Source: Thiomonas sp. FB-Cd (GTDB taxonomy: Bacteria; Pseudomonadota; Gammaproteobacteria; Burkholderiales; Burkholderiaceae_C). Taken from it: a DNA stretch of 64,000 nt. Numbering within the stretch: the first letter of the stretch is position 1; each line of letters opens with the position of its first letter. The notes under the pieces were generated by a model. It did not search any database. It had not been told where the DNA came from and saw nothing but the letters and a program-made list of their open reading frames with translations. A program made the translations under genes and the position numbers. Positions 27,230 through 35,719 of the stretch are shown piece after piece. The stretch covers positions 2,666,001 through 2,730,000 of the forward strand of contig NZ_JPOE01000002.1 in assembly GCF_000733775.1 (NCBI RefSeq), read 5' to 3'.

Positions 27230-28731
27230 GCGGACTCCAGGACGGTTTCGACGGCGCGGCTGATTCGCTCGCGGTCCACCGCTCCGAGCAGCGGCGTTTT
27301 GGTTTTCGCATCGAGCGCTCGGTGAAACAGCGCGTCTGTGATGGCTTGCGCCATGGCGGCGCGATACTCCGCACCAAAGCTGCCACGGACAATGCACAGA
27401 TCCAGCGCAGCCGGTGGCTGATTGCGCTTGGCGCGAAGCAGGTCTTCGTCAATCGGAACCGCATCCTCACCATCCGGGTAGTCGACCTCGGAGACAAGTG
27501 ACGACAACTCCGTCATCACGCTGTGCTGGCGACGGACGATGGCGGCAAGAGCGCCGCTGGCCTGCACGCGCACGGCGGTAACGCTGCTCGACTGTCCGAT
27601 CGCCGCCGACTCCTGAAGTTGGGCGTGCTGGCCAGCGAACGCATCCATCTCGGATTTAAGGAAAGACACGCGCACCGGATTCGATACGAAAGACCACACG
27701 GCGCGCAAATCGACTTGCCGCTGCGGAGCGCTGAAATACAGTGGGTTTTGCACCACCCTGGCAGGGTGCAGGCTGACGTTGCGAACGATGGCGCCCCCCA
27801 CAGGAAATGCCAGGCGGTCAAAGAGCTTCCGAGGCTTTTTGGGCTTCGTGTCTGCGCCCTTGGCTTCGGAGCCTTTGGATTTGCGCCCCTTCTTCTTGGG
27901 CTGCGAGGATTCGGGTGATGCCGCGCTCGACTGCTCTTGCAGAAACTGCGCCATCTCGGCGTCTGCGGCCGTGCTGGCAACGAGGGCACACCACCCACCC
28001 GCGGCCAGCGGGCTCACCGCAAGATAGCCATCCGCCGTCGGGAGGAGGATCTGCCGCAGGCGATGATCGACAACAGTGGGCCGACGTTGCGCCACTTGAT
28101 CGGTTGCCCGCGCCACACCCGCCATGACCCCCGCAATCACCCGATCCGGGAGTCTCGCCTGCGCAACAAGAGCGTCCTGATTGATGATCTTGACGATGCG
28201 CTGATAAACGCCACTGTTATCGTTTTTAGACTGGTCCACGAGCAGTTTGATGCCGTGCGCGGCCAGCGATCTGCTGGAGACGTGCGGCTGCGCTGTGCGC
28301 GCCGTTGATGCAGGCATCGCTGCGCCGTCGACGTCCGAGTGAATGAGCTTGCCCGAAAAATGCGCGCCACAATCGAGAATCGACTCACATGCGATTGCTG
28401 CTGGATCGCACTCGCCCGTATCCATGCGGCGAGCCACTTCGGCGGCCAGCGCATCGGTGCACGCATCCAGGTAAGACCGAGCCGCCGCGTCGTCCCCCGG
28501 CGTCGGCGCAGGCGGAGCATGCCCGGCGAACCAGCCCTGCAGCGAAAAGAGCTTGAGAGCAAAGTCGATCTCGGGCGCATTCGCCGCGCAAACGGCGCAA
28601 AAGGGCCGCAGATCCACCGTTTTTTTGAGTTTTTCATCCGGGACCGGCGTCTCGCGCGCAGGACCGCCCTTGCACAACGCCATCAAGCCGGCAAAGTCCT
28701 TCTTGGTCTGTGCGAGTTGCTCGTGATCCAT
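27226..28731 (-). CDS. cas8f: Cas8f (Csy1), large subunit, divergent
   Basis: This subunit should recognise the PAM and start DNA unwinding. Position and size (501 residues, longer than the ~430 of classical Csy1) identify it, as do QILLPTADGYLAVSPLA (compare the Csy1 block with FPV-DGGYHLLAPL) and LAFPVGGAIVRNVSLHPARV. The Csy1 signature G-G-T-K-P-Q-N is not visible; the equivalent segment reads RVVQNPLYFSAP. A lysine-rich insert (KKKGRKSKGS) splits the middle. The ATG at 28731 has GGAG upstream; a frame to 28761 exists. First gene of the effector operon. Confidence 0.8.
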   Translation of the reverse strand: MDHEQLAQTKKDFAGLMALCKGGPARETPVPDEKLKKTVDLRPFCAVCAANAPEIDFALKLFSLQGWFAGHAPPAPTPGDDAAARSYLDACTDALAAEVARRMDTGECDPAAIACESILDCGAHFSGKLIHSDVDGAAMPASTARTAQPHVSSRSLAAHGIKLLVDQSKNDNSGVYQRIVKIINQDALVAQARLPDRVIAGVMAGVARATDQVAQRRPTVVDHRLRQILLPTADGYLAVSPLAAGGWCALVASTAADAEMAQFLQEQSSAASPESSQPKKKGRKSKGSEAKGADTKPKKPRKLFDRLAFPVGGAIVRNVSLHPARVVQNPLYFSAPQRQVDLRAVWSFVSNPVRVSFLKSEMDAFAGQHAQLQESAAIGQSSSVTAVRVQASGALAAIVRRQHSVMTELSSLVSEVDYPDGEDAVPIDEDLLRAKRNQPPAALDLCIVRGSFGAEYRAAMAQAITDALFHRALDAKTKTPLLGAVDRERISRAVETVLESA

Positions 28732-28841
28732 GATTGCTCCAGAAAAGTGGGTCGGGCTCAATGGGCGAGCCGTTCACCGCATCCTACGGCCGTGATTCGC
28801 TAAAGACAATCCCTTATCTTTTATTTTTTAATAACTTTTGC

Positions 28842-28878
28842 CATGTTGAACTCACATGAATTGCTCTATCATTCATGT
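28842..28878. promoter_or_regulatory. Probable operator in the divergent cas8f/WYL-cas3 promoter region
   Basis: ACATGAAT (28854-28861) and ATTCATGT (28871-28878) form a perfect 8-bp inverted repeat with a 9-base centre, and a further CATGT lies at 28842-28846. These CATGT/ACATG half-sites sit immediately before the WYL regulator start and 110 bases before cas8f, in the only place where both operons could be controlled together. Confidence 0.55.
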
Positions 28879-28879
28879 C

Positions 28880-29698
28880 ATGGAACACGACGACACCCTT
28901 TTCGTTCTCCGGAGAGCCTTCCTTTTTGGCGTGTGTCGGCGCGCGGATGTGAACCGCGCCTGTGGCACCGCGTTCTCTCCGAATCGCGCAACAGCCATCC
29001 TGCGCACGGCAGTCGCGCAGTGGCCGACGCTGCTCTACGCCGTCCCGCACCGAGGTGTGTATCCGCGTGCAGGAGTCGCCATTCCCGAAGAGGCCAGGGC
29101 CGACCGCATCCTGGCGCTGATGGCGCAGGGCGCAGACTCCAGAGTCACTGGGGTCTTCCAGGGCGACGGTGTCACCGTCCTTCAACCCAAGCCAAAGCCG
29201 GCGCGTGCGCTGCATGACGGCGCAACACAAATCGTTCTGGACGCCGCCCTGCATGAGAAGCCTGTGCGTATCCTCTATGTCGGACTGCGCCGCGGAGAGT
29301 CCGCCCGCTGGCGCCGCATCTGGCCACGCGCCATCGAATTCACAGGCTTGCACTGGCGCGTCCACGCGCAAGACATGGATGCTGCCGAGCAGGACTTCCC
29401 CATCAAGGTTTTCGTCCTGGCCCGTGTCATGGATGCGCAGCCGTTGTCCGCAAAGGACGCGCCGCCCGGCTTCAGGCCCAAAACCCTGGTAAGCCAGGAG
29501 CGTCTACTGCGGATCAGTCTTTCCGAGGATCTCACGCCCGATCAGGTCAAGGCCGTCCAGAACGACTTTGATGTGCGGGATGGAACGATGACCTGGCCCG
29601 ATCATGCCTTGCATGAATTCAAGCGCGAGTTCACGCGCGAGCCCTCCAACCCAGGCGTCGTCTGGCCACTGATTTCTCGCGTGGAACTGCTGGAGTAG
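28880..29698 (+). CDS. WYL-domain transcription regulator of the CRISPR-Cas locus
   Basis: The protein has 272 residues. The N-terminal ~70 form a winged helix (LFGVCRRADVNRACGTAFSP, then NRATAILRTAVAQW). The middle carries a WYL-type sheet: KPVRILYVGLRRGESARWRR, IWPRAIEFTGLHWRVHAQD, then KVFVLARVMD; the C-terminal part is the usual WCX extension. WYL proteins bind nucleotides or nucleic acid fragments and act as regulators. The later ATG at 28880 is preferred since the one at 28856 falls within the palindrome. Cas3 starts 4 bases after its stop, so it is made together with the nuclease; control of cas genes is inferred. Confidence 0.8.
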   Translation: MEHDDTLFVLRRAFLFGVCRRADVNRACGTAFSPNRATAILRTAVAQWPTLLYAVPHRGVYPRAGVAIPEEARADRILALMAQGADSRVTGVFQGDGVTVLQPKPKPARALHDGATQIVLDAALHEKPVRILYVGLRRGESARWRRIWPRAIEFTGLHWRVHAQDMDAAEQDFPIKVFVLARVMDAQPLSAKDAPPGFRPKTLVSQERLLRISLSEDLTPDQVKAVQNDFDVRDGTMTWPDHALHEFKREFTREPSNPGVVWPLISRVELLE

Positions 29699-29702
29699 TC
29701 CG

Positions 29703-32700
29703 ATGCACTGCGTGTTCATCTCCAATTGTGAGCAGCGCGCACTGCCCCGTACCCGCGCCCTCGTCGACCGCTATGCCCAGCGCATCGGGGATCGCGCCTG
29801 GGCCACGCGCATGACCGATGCCGGCCTGGAAGAACTGCGCCTGGCGCTACGGCGACGCGCGACCAGGCAGACCTCGATCGCGTGCTATCGAAGCGATGCA
29901 ACGCTTGGCTTGCGCCTGCTCTGGATCGTGGGAAACAAATCGGCCTACGACAGCAACGGCTGGTTTGCCGCCTCAACACAACACAGAAAGAAAGGCTTCC
30001 CCATGCCGTTCCGACACGCCTGCCTGGTTGCGGAGCTGGCCGGCTACGCCCATGATTTCGGCAAAGCCAGCCAGCGCTTTCAGTCCAAACTCGCAGAAAG
30101 CACGCAGGGCGGCGCTGCGCAGGCCGATGTGATCCGGCATGAATGGTTGTCCGCCTGGCTGTTGTCCACCATCCTCAAACGGGACGACGGCGCGATGACG
30201 CCTTCGGCTTTGGCGCAGGCGTGGGGTGAGATGGCGAGAAAAGAGAACGCGAACGATGGGCCGGCGAACCCATGGCAGCCGCCAGTGCCCGAGTTGCTCA
30301 TGAATGCGATGGACGCGGCGCTCTGGGGGGTCTGCACGCACCACGGCGCCATGGGCGGCGCGCTGGAGAACCCTCACGGGTTGACTGGCGATGCGCACAT
30401 CCGCACGCGGCAAAGTGAGCACATCGATCTGTCGACGCGCTGGAAACACCTCGTTCTCGCGCAACCCGACTTCGCCAATGGGCCATCGCAGGATGCCAGG
30501 CGGTGGGTTGACCTTCTCTCCAGGATGGATCGCGTGCGCGGACGGTTGCAGGACATCGACCGCACGCCAGCCTATTGGGAGGGCGTCATGCTGGTGGCAC
30601 GCGCGGCGCTGATTTTCGCCGATCACAAGGTGTCTTCGCGAACGTTTGATGGCGATCGCGAAGCGGGGATTTTGTACGCGAACACGAAAGCGACGCCCGT
30701 GGAGGCACCGAAGATCGGTTTACGCGGTGCGCGCAAACCCAAGAAGGACAAGAAAGAGCCGCCGCGCTTTCTCGACCAGCCGCTCTCCTGGCACCTCACC
30801 GAAGTGGGGTCGCATGCGGCGGCCAATGTGCGCATGTTCATTGGAGAAGACTTGCCAACAGTCGATCGCGATCTGGTGCAATCCGTTCTCGACTCGCGAG
30901 CCGAGCCCGGATCCCGATTCGCCTGGCAAGACCTGGCGATGGATCATGTGGCCGCGCTGCAAGGCGGCAAGCTCGTCTTCAACGTGGCCTCCACAGGGGC
31001 CGGCAAAACGCTCGCCAATCTGAAAATGGCCTTGGCCATGCGCCCGCAAGGCGCCCGGCTTGCCGTGGCGTTCAACTTGCGCAGCCTGACAACGCAGACC
31101 TTCGCAGCCTTCGGCAAATTCCTTGTCAACGAGCCCACATCCCGACGCGACTTCGCCTGCCTGCTGGGGGACCGTGGAGCCGTCGGAATGGACTTCTCCA
31201 GGGAAGACGAGGATGATGTCGACCACGAAGACCGGATCGATCTCGAAGGTGCGCAGAACCTCGACGTGCCCGACTGGCTGTCGCGCATCGCCACGCACAC
31301 GTCTGGGGATGACAAGCTGGCCAAACTCATCGCCAGCCCTGTTCTCGTGTCGACGATGGACTGGATTGTGGCCAGCGGCGAGCCCGGGCAGCAGGATCGG
31401 CATGCCAAGGCACTGATCCGCGTCACCAGCAGCGATCTGATCCTTGACGAGGTTGACTCTTACGATGTGCGCGCCACGGTCGCCGTCATGCGCGTCGTCC
31501 AGGCTGCTGCGTCATTCGGCCGCAACGTGATCGTCTCCAGCGCGACGCTCAGCCCGAACCTGGCCCGCGGCATTGCACTGGCCTACGCGTCAGGACGTCG
31601 CGTGCACGACGCCCTGTTCGGCGCAAGCCCGTGGCACCTCGTGTTGACCAGCGACCAGTTTGAGCCAACCTCCATCCCTTGTCCCCATGTGGATGACGCT
31701 GACCGGTTCTACCGCACGACGATGCAGGCGATGGCGCGCGGTCTGTGCGCCTCGCCTGGCAGCATCACCAAGCGTTACCGGTTGGCAGGCGTCAACACCC
31801 GCGATGACTTCACCCCCACCATCCTGCGCGAAGCTTTGGCTTTGCATGACACGCACGCATTCACGCCGCCGGGCCTGGCGTGCCGGCTGTCGATCGGGCT
31901 CGTGCGCGTGGCCAACGTTGGCCCATGCATGGACATTGCCGAAGCCCTTCGCGCGGACGGAAGATTTGTCGTGACGGCGTACCACGCCAGGGATGTCGCG
32001 CAACGCCGGGCAATCAAAGAGCGGTGGCTCGACACGATCCTCTCGCGCGGCGATGACCAATGGGTTGACGCTCTCATCCAGGCATGCCCGTGGATCCAGA
32101 GCGCCGAAGGCGACGTGCGCCTGGTCGTGGTGGCCACACCAGTCGAGGAGGTTGGACGCGATCATGACTTTGACTGGGCCATCATCGAGCCCTCGAGCAT
32201 GCATTCCATCATCCAGACCGCCGGACGGGTGAACCGGCACCGGCGCCTTCCCATCCAGGAAGGCATGGCCAACGTGGTCCTGCTCTCGCGCAATCTTCGC
32301 AGCTTCGACGGCAAGGACGTGGCCTTTACGCACCCTGGATTGGAGGTCATTGATGATCGCGCAGGGAGCTCGCATGCGTCGCATGACCTGACCGATTTGA
32401 TGCGCCACGTCGGCGCCGTGGCGCCCACAGACGTCATGGATGCCGCGCTCGTGTTCGACGAGGGCGGGCGACAAACCCTGTTTTCGGCGTGCGATGAGCA
32501 AGCCATCGCATGGCAGGTTGCCCAAAGCATCCGCGTGATCGCGCGCGCCCCGGGGTTTGAAACGCACTTTCTGCTCAAGAAGTTTGAAACCCAATTCCCG
32601 TTACGGGACAGGGACACCCGCGTGCATTACATCCTCGATCTGGCCAGATGGACATTCCTCTTGGACGGCGCCTCGAGAACAGTCGCCGGCCCCGCCCGCG

Positions 32701-32834
32701 TTTTCCCCAATCCTCAAAACACATGGCTTTGCCCTGACATGGCCTCGCTTGCCGGACAGGAACTTCGGTTCAGTTTGCGTGCGCCGGTGAAGGAGGTTGA
32801 TGTGCACTGGAATGGATTGGCAACGCCTGCATAG
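29703..32834 (+). CDS. cas3: Cas2-Cas3 fusion nuclease-helicase, type I-F
   Basis: Residues 1-95 are the Cas2 domain (HCVFISNCEQRALPRTRALV, then LLWIVGNKSAYDSNGW), which marks type I-F. The HD nuclease follows with LAGYAHDFGKASQRF (~112-126) and HEWLSAWLL, then the superfamily 2 helicase: Walker A ASTGAGKT (~430), DEVD in LILDEVDSYD (~582), SSATLSPN, and motif VI QTAGRVNRHRR (~838). At 1043 residues it is full length. It is separated from cas1 by the whole effector operon and is on the opposite strand, paired with the WYL gene, an arrangement unlike the standard cas1-cas2/3 adjacency. Confidence 0.96.
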   Translation: MHCVFISNCEQRALPRTRALVDRYAQRIGDRAWATRMTDAGLEELRLALRRRATRQTSIACYRSDATLGLRLLWIVGNKSAYDSNGWFAASTQHRKKGFPMPFRHACLVAELAGYAHDFGKASQRFQSKLAESTQGGAAQADVIRHEWLSAWLLSTILKRDDGAMTPSALAQAWGEMARKENANDGPANPWQPPVPELLMNAMDAALWGVCTHHGAMGGALENPHGLTGDAHIRTRQSEHIDLSTRWKHLVLAQPDFANGPSQDARRWVDLLSRMDRVRGRLQDIDRTPAYWEGVMLVARAALIFADHKVSSRTFDGDREAGILYANTKATPVEAPKIGLRGARKPKKDKKEPPRFLDQPLSWHLTEVGSHAAANVRMFIGEDLPTVDRDLVQSVLDSRAEPGSRFAWQDLAMDHVAALQGGKLVFNVASTGAGKTLANLKMALAMRPQGARLAVAFNLRSLTTQTFAAFGKFLVNEPTSRRDFACLLGDRGAVGMDFSREDEDDVDHEDRIDLEGAQNLDVPDWLSRIATHTSGDDKLAKLIASPVLVSTMDWIVASGEPGQQDRHAKALIRVTSSDLILDEVDSYDVRATVAVMRVVQAAASFGRNVIVSSATLSPNLARGIALAYASGRRVHDALFGASPWHLVLTSDQFEPTSIPCPHVDDADRFYRTTMQAMARGLCASPGSITKRYRLAGVNTRDDFTPTILREALALHDTHAFTPPGLACRLSIGLVRVANVGPCMDIAEALRADGRFVVTAYHARDVAQRRAIKERWLDTILSRGDDQWVDALIQACPWIQSAEGDVRLVVVATPVEEVGRDHDFDWAIIEPSSMHSIIQTAGRVNRHRRLPIQEGMANVVLLSRNLRSFDGKDVAFTHPGLEVIDDRAGSSHASHDLTDLMRHVGAVAPTDVMDAALVFDEGGRQTLFSACDEQAIAWQVAQSIRVIARAPGFETHFLLKKFETQFPLRDRDTRVHYILDLARWTFLLDGASRTVAGPARVFPNPQNTWLCPDMASLAGQELRFSLRAPVKEVDVHWNGLATPA

Positions 32835-32914
32835 CGGTCAACGGCTCAGCTCTCTAGGCACCACCATCCCACGCTCATAAGGGGAAGGCGGGATCGGGCT
32901 TGCTGCCAGCCTTC

Positions 32915-32941
32915 GTCTTCCCCGCGCTGACGGGGATTGAA
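32915..32941 (+). repeat. Isolated copy of a second CRISPR-type repeat
   Basis: GTCTTCCCCGCGCTGACGG followed by GGATTGAA; the CCCCG and CGGGG arms pair over a 6-base loop. It is the best-preserved copy of the repeat found three more times at 33500-33648, and stands 80 bases after cas3. The hairpin is unlike the I-F repeat and resembles those of I-E or type IV arrays. Confidence 0.65.
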
Positions 32942-32977
32942 TGGTTTTATATGCATTGTATATGTATCATTACGACA

Positions 32978-33246
32978 ATGGACATTGCGTTCGACCCAGC
33001 CAACGCGCGCAGCACCTTTCGCAAGCACGGCGTGGGCTTCGCCCATGCCGAAGATGCCTTGCGCGACGGCATGGCGCTGACCTGCTGACCATCGAAGACC
33101 CGGATGCGCGCGGCGAGCGGCGGTTCATCACACTGGGAATGGACTCGCTCGGGCTCGTGGTGGTGCATACCTCGCGCGGAGATTCCGTGCGCATCATTTC
33201 GGCGCGCAAGGCCAGCCCCGGTGAAACGGAGAAATACCATGCGTGA
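32978..33246 (+). pseudogene. brnT: BrnT-type toxin, frameshifted
   Basis: BrnT is a ribonuclease toxin with a RelE-like fold. The frame opens MDIAFDPANARSTFRKHGV and GFAHAEDALRDGMAL, then stops at 33088. The rest continues in another frame: LTIEDPDARGERRFITLG, then VRIISARKASPGETEKY. Both parts match the family in order, so one frameshift near 33083 breaks the gene. The end overlaps the antitoxin start. Unless the sequence is wrong here, the toxin is dead. Confidence 0.75.
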
Positions 33247-33481
33247 GGATTACGATTTCAGCAAAGGCAAGCGCGGCGCGGTCATCGCCACGCCGGGCAA
33301 GAAGCGCATCACCATTTACCTTGATGCAGACGTGATCGATGCTTTCCAAAAGCAAGCCGAGCAGAAGGGGCTGGGCTACCAGACCCTCATCAACGCCGCA
33401 CTGCGCGAGGCCGCCAGCAAGGAGCCGTTGACGCTGGATGCGCTGCGCCGGGTGATTCGCGAGGAATTGCACGCGGCGTAG
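33239..33481 (+). CDS. brnA: BrnA-type antitoxin
   Basis: Eighty residues. GKKRITIYLDADVIDAFQKQ and GLGYQTLINAALREA are the ribbon-helix-helix of BrnA, which binds BrnT and the shared promoter. The ATG lies inside the last codons of brnT, the normal coupled order toxin-antitoxin. The N-terminal part (MREDYDFSKGKRGAV) is the usual toxin-binding stretch. Confidence 0.82.
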   Translation: MREDYDFSKGKRGAVIATPGKKRITIYLDADVIDAFQKQAEQKGLGYQTLINAALREAASKEPLTLDALRRVIREELHAA

Positions 33482-33499
33482 GCGGAAAAATGGCGTGCC

Positions 33500-33648
33500 G
33501 TCTTCCTCGCGCTGACGTGGATTGAAGTTGAAAAGCCCTGAGAGGTATGTCGCGGTTCTGGTCTTCCTCGCACTGACAGGGATTGAAGAAGTCATTGATT
33601 TTGCTTGCGATAGTTTTTCCGGTCTTCCCCGCGCTGATGGGGATTGAA
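33500..33648 (+). CRISPR. Degenerate mini-array: three repeats, two 34-base spacers
   Basis: Repeats of 27 bases at 33500-33526, 33561-33587 and 33622-33648 share GTCTTCC, CGC, CTGA and GGATTGAA but differ from each other and from the copy at 32915 by one to three substitutions. Spacing is exactly 61 bases. Such drift among repeats indicates an array no longer maintained. No second set of cas genes is present. A fifth, more damaged copy may lie near 33667. Confidence 0.7.
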
Positions 33649-33774
33649 GATTTGTCTTGTTGTTGGTTTTCCCCGCCAGACGGGGGCTTGGGCCAATGGG
33701 TCGGTTGCTCCGACCGCGTCGGCTTTGTGGGCCTGGCCCAGAGTAAATCTGTCAGCTTAGCGAAGTGGATGGAG

Positions 33775-34875
33775 CAGTATTATTGCTCCGGCCCGGTGAA
33801 GTATTAAGCTGCGTAGCGAACATGCCGGTCCTGGAAGTAGCGCATCACACGCTGCGGGTTTTGTTCCAGCATCGCCATATGGTCGTTCGCAGCTTCGCGT
33901 AATTTGGCCTTGGTTCGCACCGGCACGTGTTTGCCCATTTCCTGTTTGAGATCGGCGTTGAGCCTCTCCTCAGGGTTAAGTTGGGGGCTGTAGCTTGGCA
34001 GGTAAAACAGCTCGATCTGAGCGTGATGCAAGGCCACCCAAGCCTTCACCAACTTGCTGTGATGCACCCTCAGGTTGTCCAGAATCAGGAATACCTTCTT
34101 GCCCGCATCCTTGATCAAGGCCTGCAAGAACTCAATCAACTTGTCGGCATCAAACGCCTCGTCGATGATCATCCAGCGGGTCTTGCCCTGGTTGGTCACC
34201 GTGGCGATCATCGAGAGCTTCTGGCGCGTGCCGCCCACCGCCATCGCCACCGGTGTTTTGCCCGCAGGGGCAAAGCTTCTGCCGCGCACGTCCGTGTTGA
34301 CCAGCGCGGTTTCGTCTCCCCAGTGAATTTCCGCGCCCTGGCGCGCTGCAGGGTGGCGGGGTATTCGCCTTCCAGCCAAGCCTGCACCGCCGCGGGGCTT
34401 TGCTCATAGGCTCGCTTGATCGGCTTTTGCGGCGTAAAGCCCCAGCGGGTGAGGTACTTTCCAACGCTGCGCACCTGCAGTTTGATGTCGAACTCCTGTT
34501 CAATGAGCTGCATCACCGCAGCGCGGCTCCACAGGTGAAAGTCCATCTTGAGTTGCTCGGGACGTGTGTCCATGATCATGCGCTGGATCGTCTCTTCTTG
34601 CGCTTGACTGAGCACCCGACCGTCGCCTCTGGCGCGTCAGCGCCGAGTCGGCCGGATGGCGCTCCAGCCGCCAGCCTCGTACAAGTCAATGGCCGCTCGA
34701 ACGGGCGGGTAACTCAGCCCCGTCATGTCCACGATTTGCATGATCTTGACGCCCCGCTTGTGCAACCTCACGACTTGCTTGCGCCGCTCATGAAGTTGCT
34801 CCAGTGTTTGCTTTCTTGCGTTTTCTTTTTCCATGGTCAATAGATCAAGAAGCTTGCAGAAAGTTCATATTTTAT
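33775..34875 (-). mobile_element. IS630-family element, near full length but with a broken transposase
   Basis: The transposase (34840 down to 33804) begins with a helix-turn-helix (VVRLHKRGVKIMQIVDMTGL), meets an in-frame TGA at about 34636, continues MIMDTRPEQLKMDFHLWSRA, KYLTRWGFTPQKPIKRAYEQ and DETALVNTDV after a frameshift near 34345, and ends with the catalytic half found also at 186-719. The end at about 33780 (TATTGCTCCGGCCC) and the far end near 34870 (TATAGATAAGGCCC on the minus strand) share TAT and GGCCC and probably are the terminal repeats. The element is inverted relative to the fragment at the left edge of the window. Confidence 0.8.
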
Positions 34876-34944
34876 GGGGCCTTATCTATAGCGAAGTGAA
34901 CAGGACTGTGGCGAGGGCGTCGCGACTCATTTCCCTTGATGATC

Positions 34945-34962
34945 TGTAATCGTTCGATTACA
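34945..34962. promoter_or_regulatory. Perfect 18-bp palindromic operator before the RelE-type toxin gene
   Basis: TGTAATCG TT CGATTACA is a perfect inverted repeat ending 8 bases before the toxin ATG. Such a site is where the antitoxin of this family represses its own operon. Confidence 0.65.
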
Positions 34963-34970
34963 CTCGCATC

Positions 34971-35268
34971 ATGTTGATGGTAAAGCCGCTTCCACAATTC
35001 ACCGCTTGGCTCGATGGCTTGACCGATGCGCATGGTGCGCGGCGTCGTGGTGGCGCGCATCAAGCGGTTGGAACTCGGGCTGCTGGGCGATGTGGAACCG
35101 GTCGGCGAGGGCGTCCACGAGCTGCGCATCCACGTTGGCGCGGGCTGGCGGGTGTACTTCACCCAGCGCGGCGGCCAGGTTATCGTCTTGCTGGCTGGGG
35201 GCTCCAAACGCACGCAGCAGAGCGACATCAAGCGTGCCAAGAAGTTGGCCGCGCAATTGGAGGATTGA
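34971..35268 (+). pseudogene. RelE/HigB-type toxin (addiction-module killer), frameshifted
   Basis: The first 24 codons read MLMVKPLPQFTAWLDGLTDA, and the rest lies one frame over: VVVARIKRLELGLLGDVEPV, ELRIHVGAGWRVYF, then AGGSKRTQQSDIKRAKKLA. Joined, these give a complete toxin of about 98 residues with the family arginine-lysine active-site set. The break is at about 35036-35046. In the frame used at the start, reading instead runs on into the antitoxin gene. The antitoxin downstream is intact. Confidence 0.75.
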
Positions 35269-35270
35269 TC

Positions 35271-35582
35271 ATGCCAGAACGCATCAAAGTCGCCGACCTG
35301 CCGACATTCGACGCGGCGCCGTATCTCGACAGCGAAGAAGCAGTTGCCGCCTTCCTGACCGACATTCTTGACGCCAACGACCCGGCGCTTCTTGCGGCCG
35401 CGCTGGGGGACATCGCCCGTGCTCGCGGCATGAGCGACATTGCCAAGGAAACGGGCATCGCACGCGAAGCGCTGTACAAAGCGCTGCGCCCCGGCGCGCA
35501 TCCGCGCTTCGATACGATCAACCGCGTATGCGCGGCCCTAGGGGTGCGCTTGGTGGCGCAGCCCGTACATGATCACGCTTGA
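35271..35582 (+). CDS. Antitoxin of the RelE/HigB-type module (HigA-like, XRE family)
   Basis: The protein has 103 residues. The C-terminal helix-turn-helix reads MSDIAKETGIAREALYKALR and FDTINRVCAALGVRLVAQ, typical of addiction-module antidote proteins that both bind the toxin and repress the operon. The start is 2 bases after the toxin stop with GAGGATT just upstream. Confidence 0.85.
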   Translation: MPERIKVADLPTFDAAPYLDSEEAVAAFLTDILDANDPALLAAALGDIARARGMSDIAKETGIAREALYKALRPGAHPRFDTINRVCAALGVRLVAQPVHDHA

Positions 35583-35587
35583 GACCA

Positions 35588-35705
35588 TCACCCCAGCTTC
35601 GCCGCCAGCTTCTCAGCCTCGACATGGGTGTACCGCTTGAGCATGGCAAGCGACTTGTGCCCCGTCATGCTCGCGACTTCCATGATGCCAAGACCCTTTT
35701 CAAGA
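35588..35705 (-). pseudogene. Integrase 3' tail, copy 1
   Basis: On the minus strand the frame reads GLGIMEVASMTGHKSLAML, then KRYTHVEAEKLAAKLG and stop. This is the last block of a tyrosine integrase (GH, then the nucleophilic tyrosine in KRYTHV). Everything before it is missing or out of frame. A second copy of the same tail is at 36207. Confidence 0.75.
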
Positions 35706-35719
35706 GCCTGGGCGTGGCT

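Noticed and set aside
33667..33690. A fifth repeat of the worn second CRISPR (TTTTCCCCGCCAGACGGGGG)
   Set aside because: It is 16 bases out of the 61-base register and lacks the GGATTGAA end, so it was not counted; it could as well be an unrelated hairpin.
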